Positions 58,170 through 59,401 of a stretch of DNA of 59,401 nt are shown piece by piece; the first letter of the stretch is position 1; each line of letters starts with the position of its first letter. The stretch covers positions 1 through 59,401 of the forward strand of contig CACXPT010000036.1 in the NCBI GenBank assembly GCA_902769585.1. Reading direction: 5' to 3'. The position numbers and the translations under genes were made by a program. The notes under the pieces are model-generated. The model was given only the letters and a program-made list of their open reading frames with translations. It made no database searches and was not told where the DNA came from. This DNA is from an uncultured bacterium (GTDB taxonomy: Bacteria > Verrucomicrobiota > Kiritimatiellia > RFP12 > UBA1067).

Positions 58170-59401
58170 CGGCCACTGCCGCGGAAGTAGCGCCTGACCG
58201 TCTCCCACGCCTTCTTCGGATGGCGCTGGGCGTCAACCACGCCCGCGATGCTGATGCCAAAGAGCTTGCCGTTGTGCTTGTTGCTGTTGCGGTGGTAGGA
58301 GCGCGCGTCCGAGAACTGCCAGATGGCGAAACCGACGATGTCCTTGTTGTCCCAGATCGTCTGCAACACGTCGGTCAGGTACTCGTCCTGAAATTCCTCC
58401 GACCCAACGCACGCCATCGGATCGTGGTAGCCGTAGAACGCTCCCACGCCGCATTCCGAGACGATGATCGGCTTGTCAGGATACTGGGCGCGGAAGTGCC
58501 GCGCGATGACGTTGAAGCCGGCCGACCCGTCGCTCTTCGGGTCAAGGTTGCGCACCTTCTCGGCCAGCTCGTCTGGCAGACCTGGCTGGTTGGGGATCGT
58601 CCCAGGATACGTGTTGAACGCCACCACGTCCGTGTTCGAGTGGCAGATGTCCCGGTACCAACCGTTGCATGCGAACGTGACGAGCCGTCCCGCGTCCTCA
58701 GCCTTGATCGCCGCGATCAGCTGGTCGATCAGCTCCTTGCAGCCCTTCCTGTTGCTGGCGCACTCGTTGAGGAACCCCGCGAGGATGACGGACGGATGGT
58801 TGAAGCTCGCGCGCACCATCTCACGCGTCTGGTGGACCTGCGCAGCCAAGAACTCGGGATCCGCCAGCTCGTCCACCTTGTCAAGGTGCATCGTGTAGCT
58901 CTTCCCATTCCCCCATCCGAGCGACTCTTCCCACACCATGATTCCCGCCTCGTCGCAGAGGTCGAGGAAACGCTGCGCCTGCTGGTAGTGCGCGCCGCGG
59001 ATGAAGTTCGCGCCGACGTCCTTGATGAGCTGAAGGTCGCGCAGCATCTGGGAATCAGGCGTGGCCGCACCGAACTCGATGTGCGTCTCGTGCCGGTTGA
59101 AGCCCTTGAGGAAGATCGGCTTGCCGTTGAGCAAGATCTGGCGGTTACGTGCCTCGACTGTGCGGATGCCGAAGCGAGCCGAAACGGGAGGGACGCGCTC
59201 CTGCGCGTCCGTTGCGGTCGCGCGGGAGCGCGACCCTCCCAGCGCGACCGTGTGGAGGTTGGGGGAGTCGGGGGACCAGAGCTTGAAGTCGGGGACCTTG
59301 ACCGTCGCGCGGAAGTTGCGGAACGTCGCCTTGACCTCGTTCTTGCCGTCGAAGACGAGCGTCGCGTCGAAATCGCGATCCTTGAAGTTCACGGCCTCGA
59401 T
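58166..59401 (-). CDS. GH2 family beta-glycosidase (glucuronidase-like), 5' end beyond right edge
   Basis: This is the C-terminal ~411 residues of a GH2 enzyme. LWSPDSPNLHTVAL ends the Ig-like domain; LLNGKPIFLKGFNRHETH begins the barrel. NHPSVILAGFLNECASN supplies the acid/base Glu and PIIVSECGVGAFYG the nucleophile Glu; GFAIWQFSDARSYHRN resembles beta-glucuronidases. A REPIN-like doublet (59186-59240) inserts GSRSRATATDAQERVPPV in frame between Ig-like strands. The upstream part is missing from the window. Confidence 0.88.
   Translation of the reverse strand: MEAVNFKDRDFDATLVFDGKNEVKATFRNFRATVKVPDFKLWSPDSPNLHTVALGGSRSRATATDAQERVPPVSARFGIRTVEARNRQILLNGKPIFLKGFNRHETHIEFGAATPDSQMLRDLQLIKDVGANFIRGAHYQQAQRFLDLCDEAGIMVWEESLGWGNGKSYTMHLDKVDELADPEFLAAQVHQTREMVRASFNHPSVILAGFLNECASNRKGCKELIDQLIAAIKAEDAGRLVTFACNGWYRDICHSNTDVVAFNTYPGTIPNQPGLPDELAEKVRNLDPKSDGSAGFNVIARHFRAQYPDKPIIVSECGVGAFYGYHDPMACVGSEEFQDEYLTDVLQTIWDNKDIVGFAIWQFSDARSYHRNSNKHNGKLFGISIAGVVDAQRHPKKAWETVRRYFRGSGR
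59186..59240. repeat. REPIN-like doublet, 55 bp, with T/A stem variant
   Basis: Same architecture as 13571-13625: GGGAGGG + GGACGCGC-TCCT-GCGCGTCC, spacer GTTGC, then GGTCGCGC-GGGA-GCGCGACC + CCCTCCC (GG/CC ends shared). It is in frame in the GH2 gene. Confidence 0.85.

Noticed and set aside
1-59401. CRISPR array or cas genes
   Set aside because: No regularly spaced direct repeats with unique spacers and no Cas motif were found; the tandem repeats seen have 7-, 8- or 41-bp periods without spacers.

Overview
This window is a GC-rich bacterial chromosome segment with a distinctly AT-richer island from about 19.5 to 34.9 kb. It carries secreted Tat-signal Gfo/Idh/MocA oxidoreductases, several glycoside hydrolases, a HzsA-related (hydrazine-synthase-alpha-like) dihaem protein, DUF1703-type AAA ATPases and an [FeFe]-hydrogenase maturase. 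That combination fits an anaerobic, polysaccharide-degrading member of the Verrucomicrobiota, most likely Kiritimatiellae from a gut or sediment. The taxonomic assignment is inference; there is no rRNA gene in the window.

Layout. 1-9 kb, mostly minus strand, is rich in damaged genes: a Tat protein broken by a perfect 41-bp duplication, an Rpn/PD-(D/E)XK protein, a frameshifted HzsA-related protein, a beta-helix pectate-lyase-like protein, a low-molecular-weight phosphatase, a DUF234-type ATPase and a truncated GH39-like hydrolase. 9-19.4 kb holds GH97, a Gfo/Idh/MocA protein, a giant LacZ-type GH2 enzyme, dnaB and a frameshifted second Gfo/Idh/MocA gene. 19.5-37.2 kb is a defence island: an AbiEi/AbiEii pair, a row of small unknown ORFs, a three-gene unit (1142-aa unknown protein, 1946-aa DUF1998 helicase, NERD-UvrD helicase) resembling Druantia type III with an extra gene, then a DUF1703 ATPase and the tail of another ATPase. 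37.4-59.4 kb returns to core genes: an outer-membrane barrel, a short ArgA-like acetyltransferase, archaeal-type phosphoglycerate mutase, an AGCS transporter, sialidase-like protein, tagaturonate reductase, ispF, an MBL hydrolase, mnmA, hydE, an exonuclease, rsmE, an AEC carrier, a double esterase, htpX, tRNA-Met, a Nif3-like protein, a dynamin-like GTPase and a second GH2 enzyme cut by the right edge.

Three signals cut across the annotation. (1) A 25-bp palindromic REP-like unit, sometimes paired head-to-head as a 55-bp REPIN-like doublet, sits in frame inside four protein-coding genes; its stem shows compensatory base changes. (2) Heptanucleotide tandem repeats (TGAAAGG and AGTGCTTA-type) are also inserted in frame in three genes. 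(3) Many genes have an extended -10 promoter (TGGTATAAT-like) ending only 6-8 bp before the start codon, which implies leaderless mRNAs.

How genes work together: the GH2, GH97, GH39-like and beta-helix proteins with their Gfo/Idh/MocA partners would depolymerise and modify sugars outside the cytoplasm, and tagaturonate reductase points to uronate use. HydE indicates hydrogen metabolism. The island would protect against phages or plasmids.
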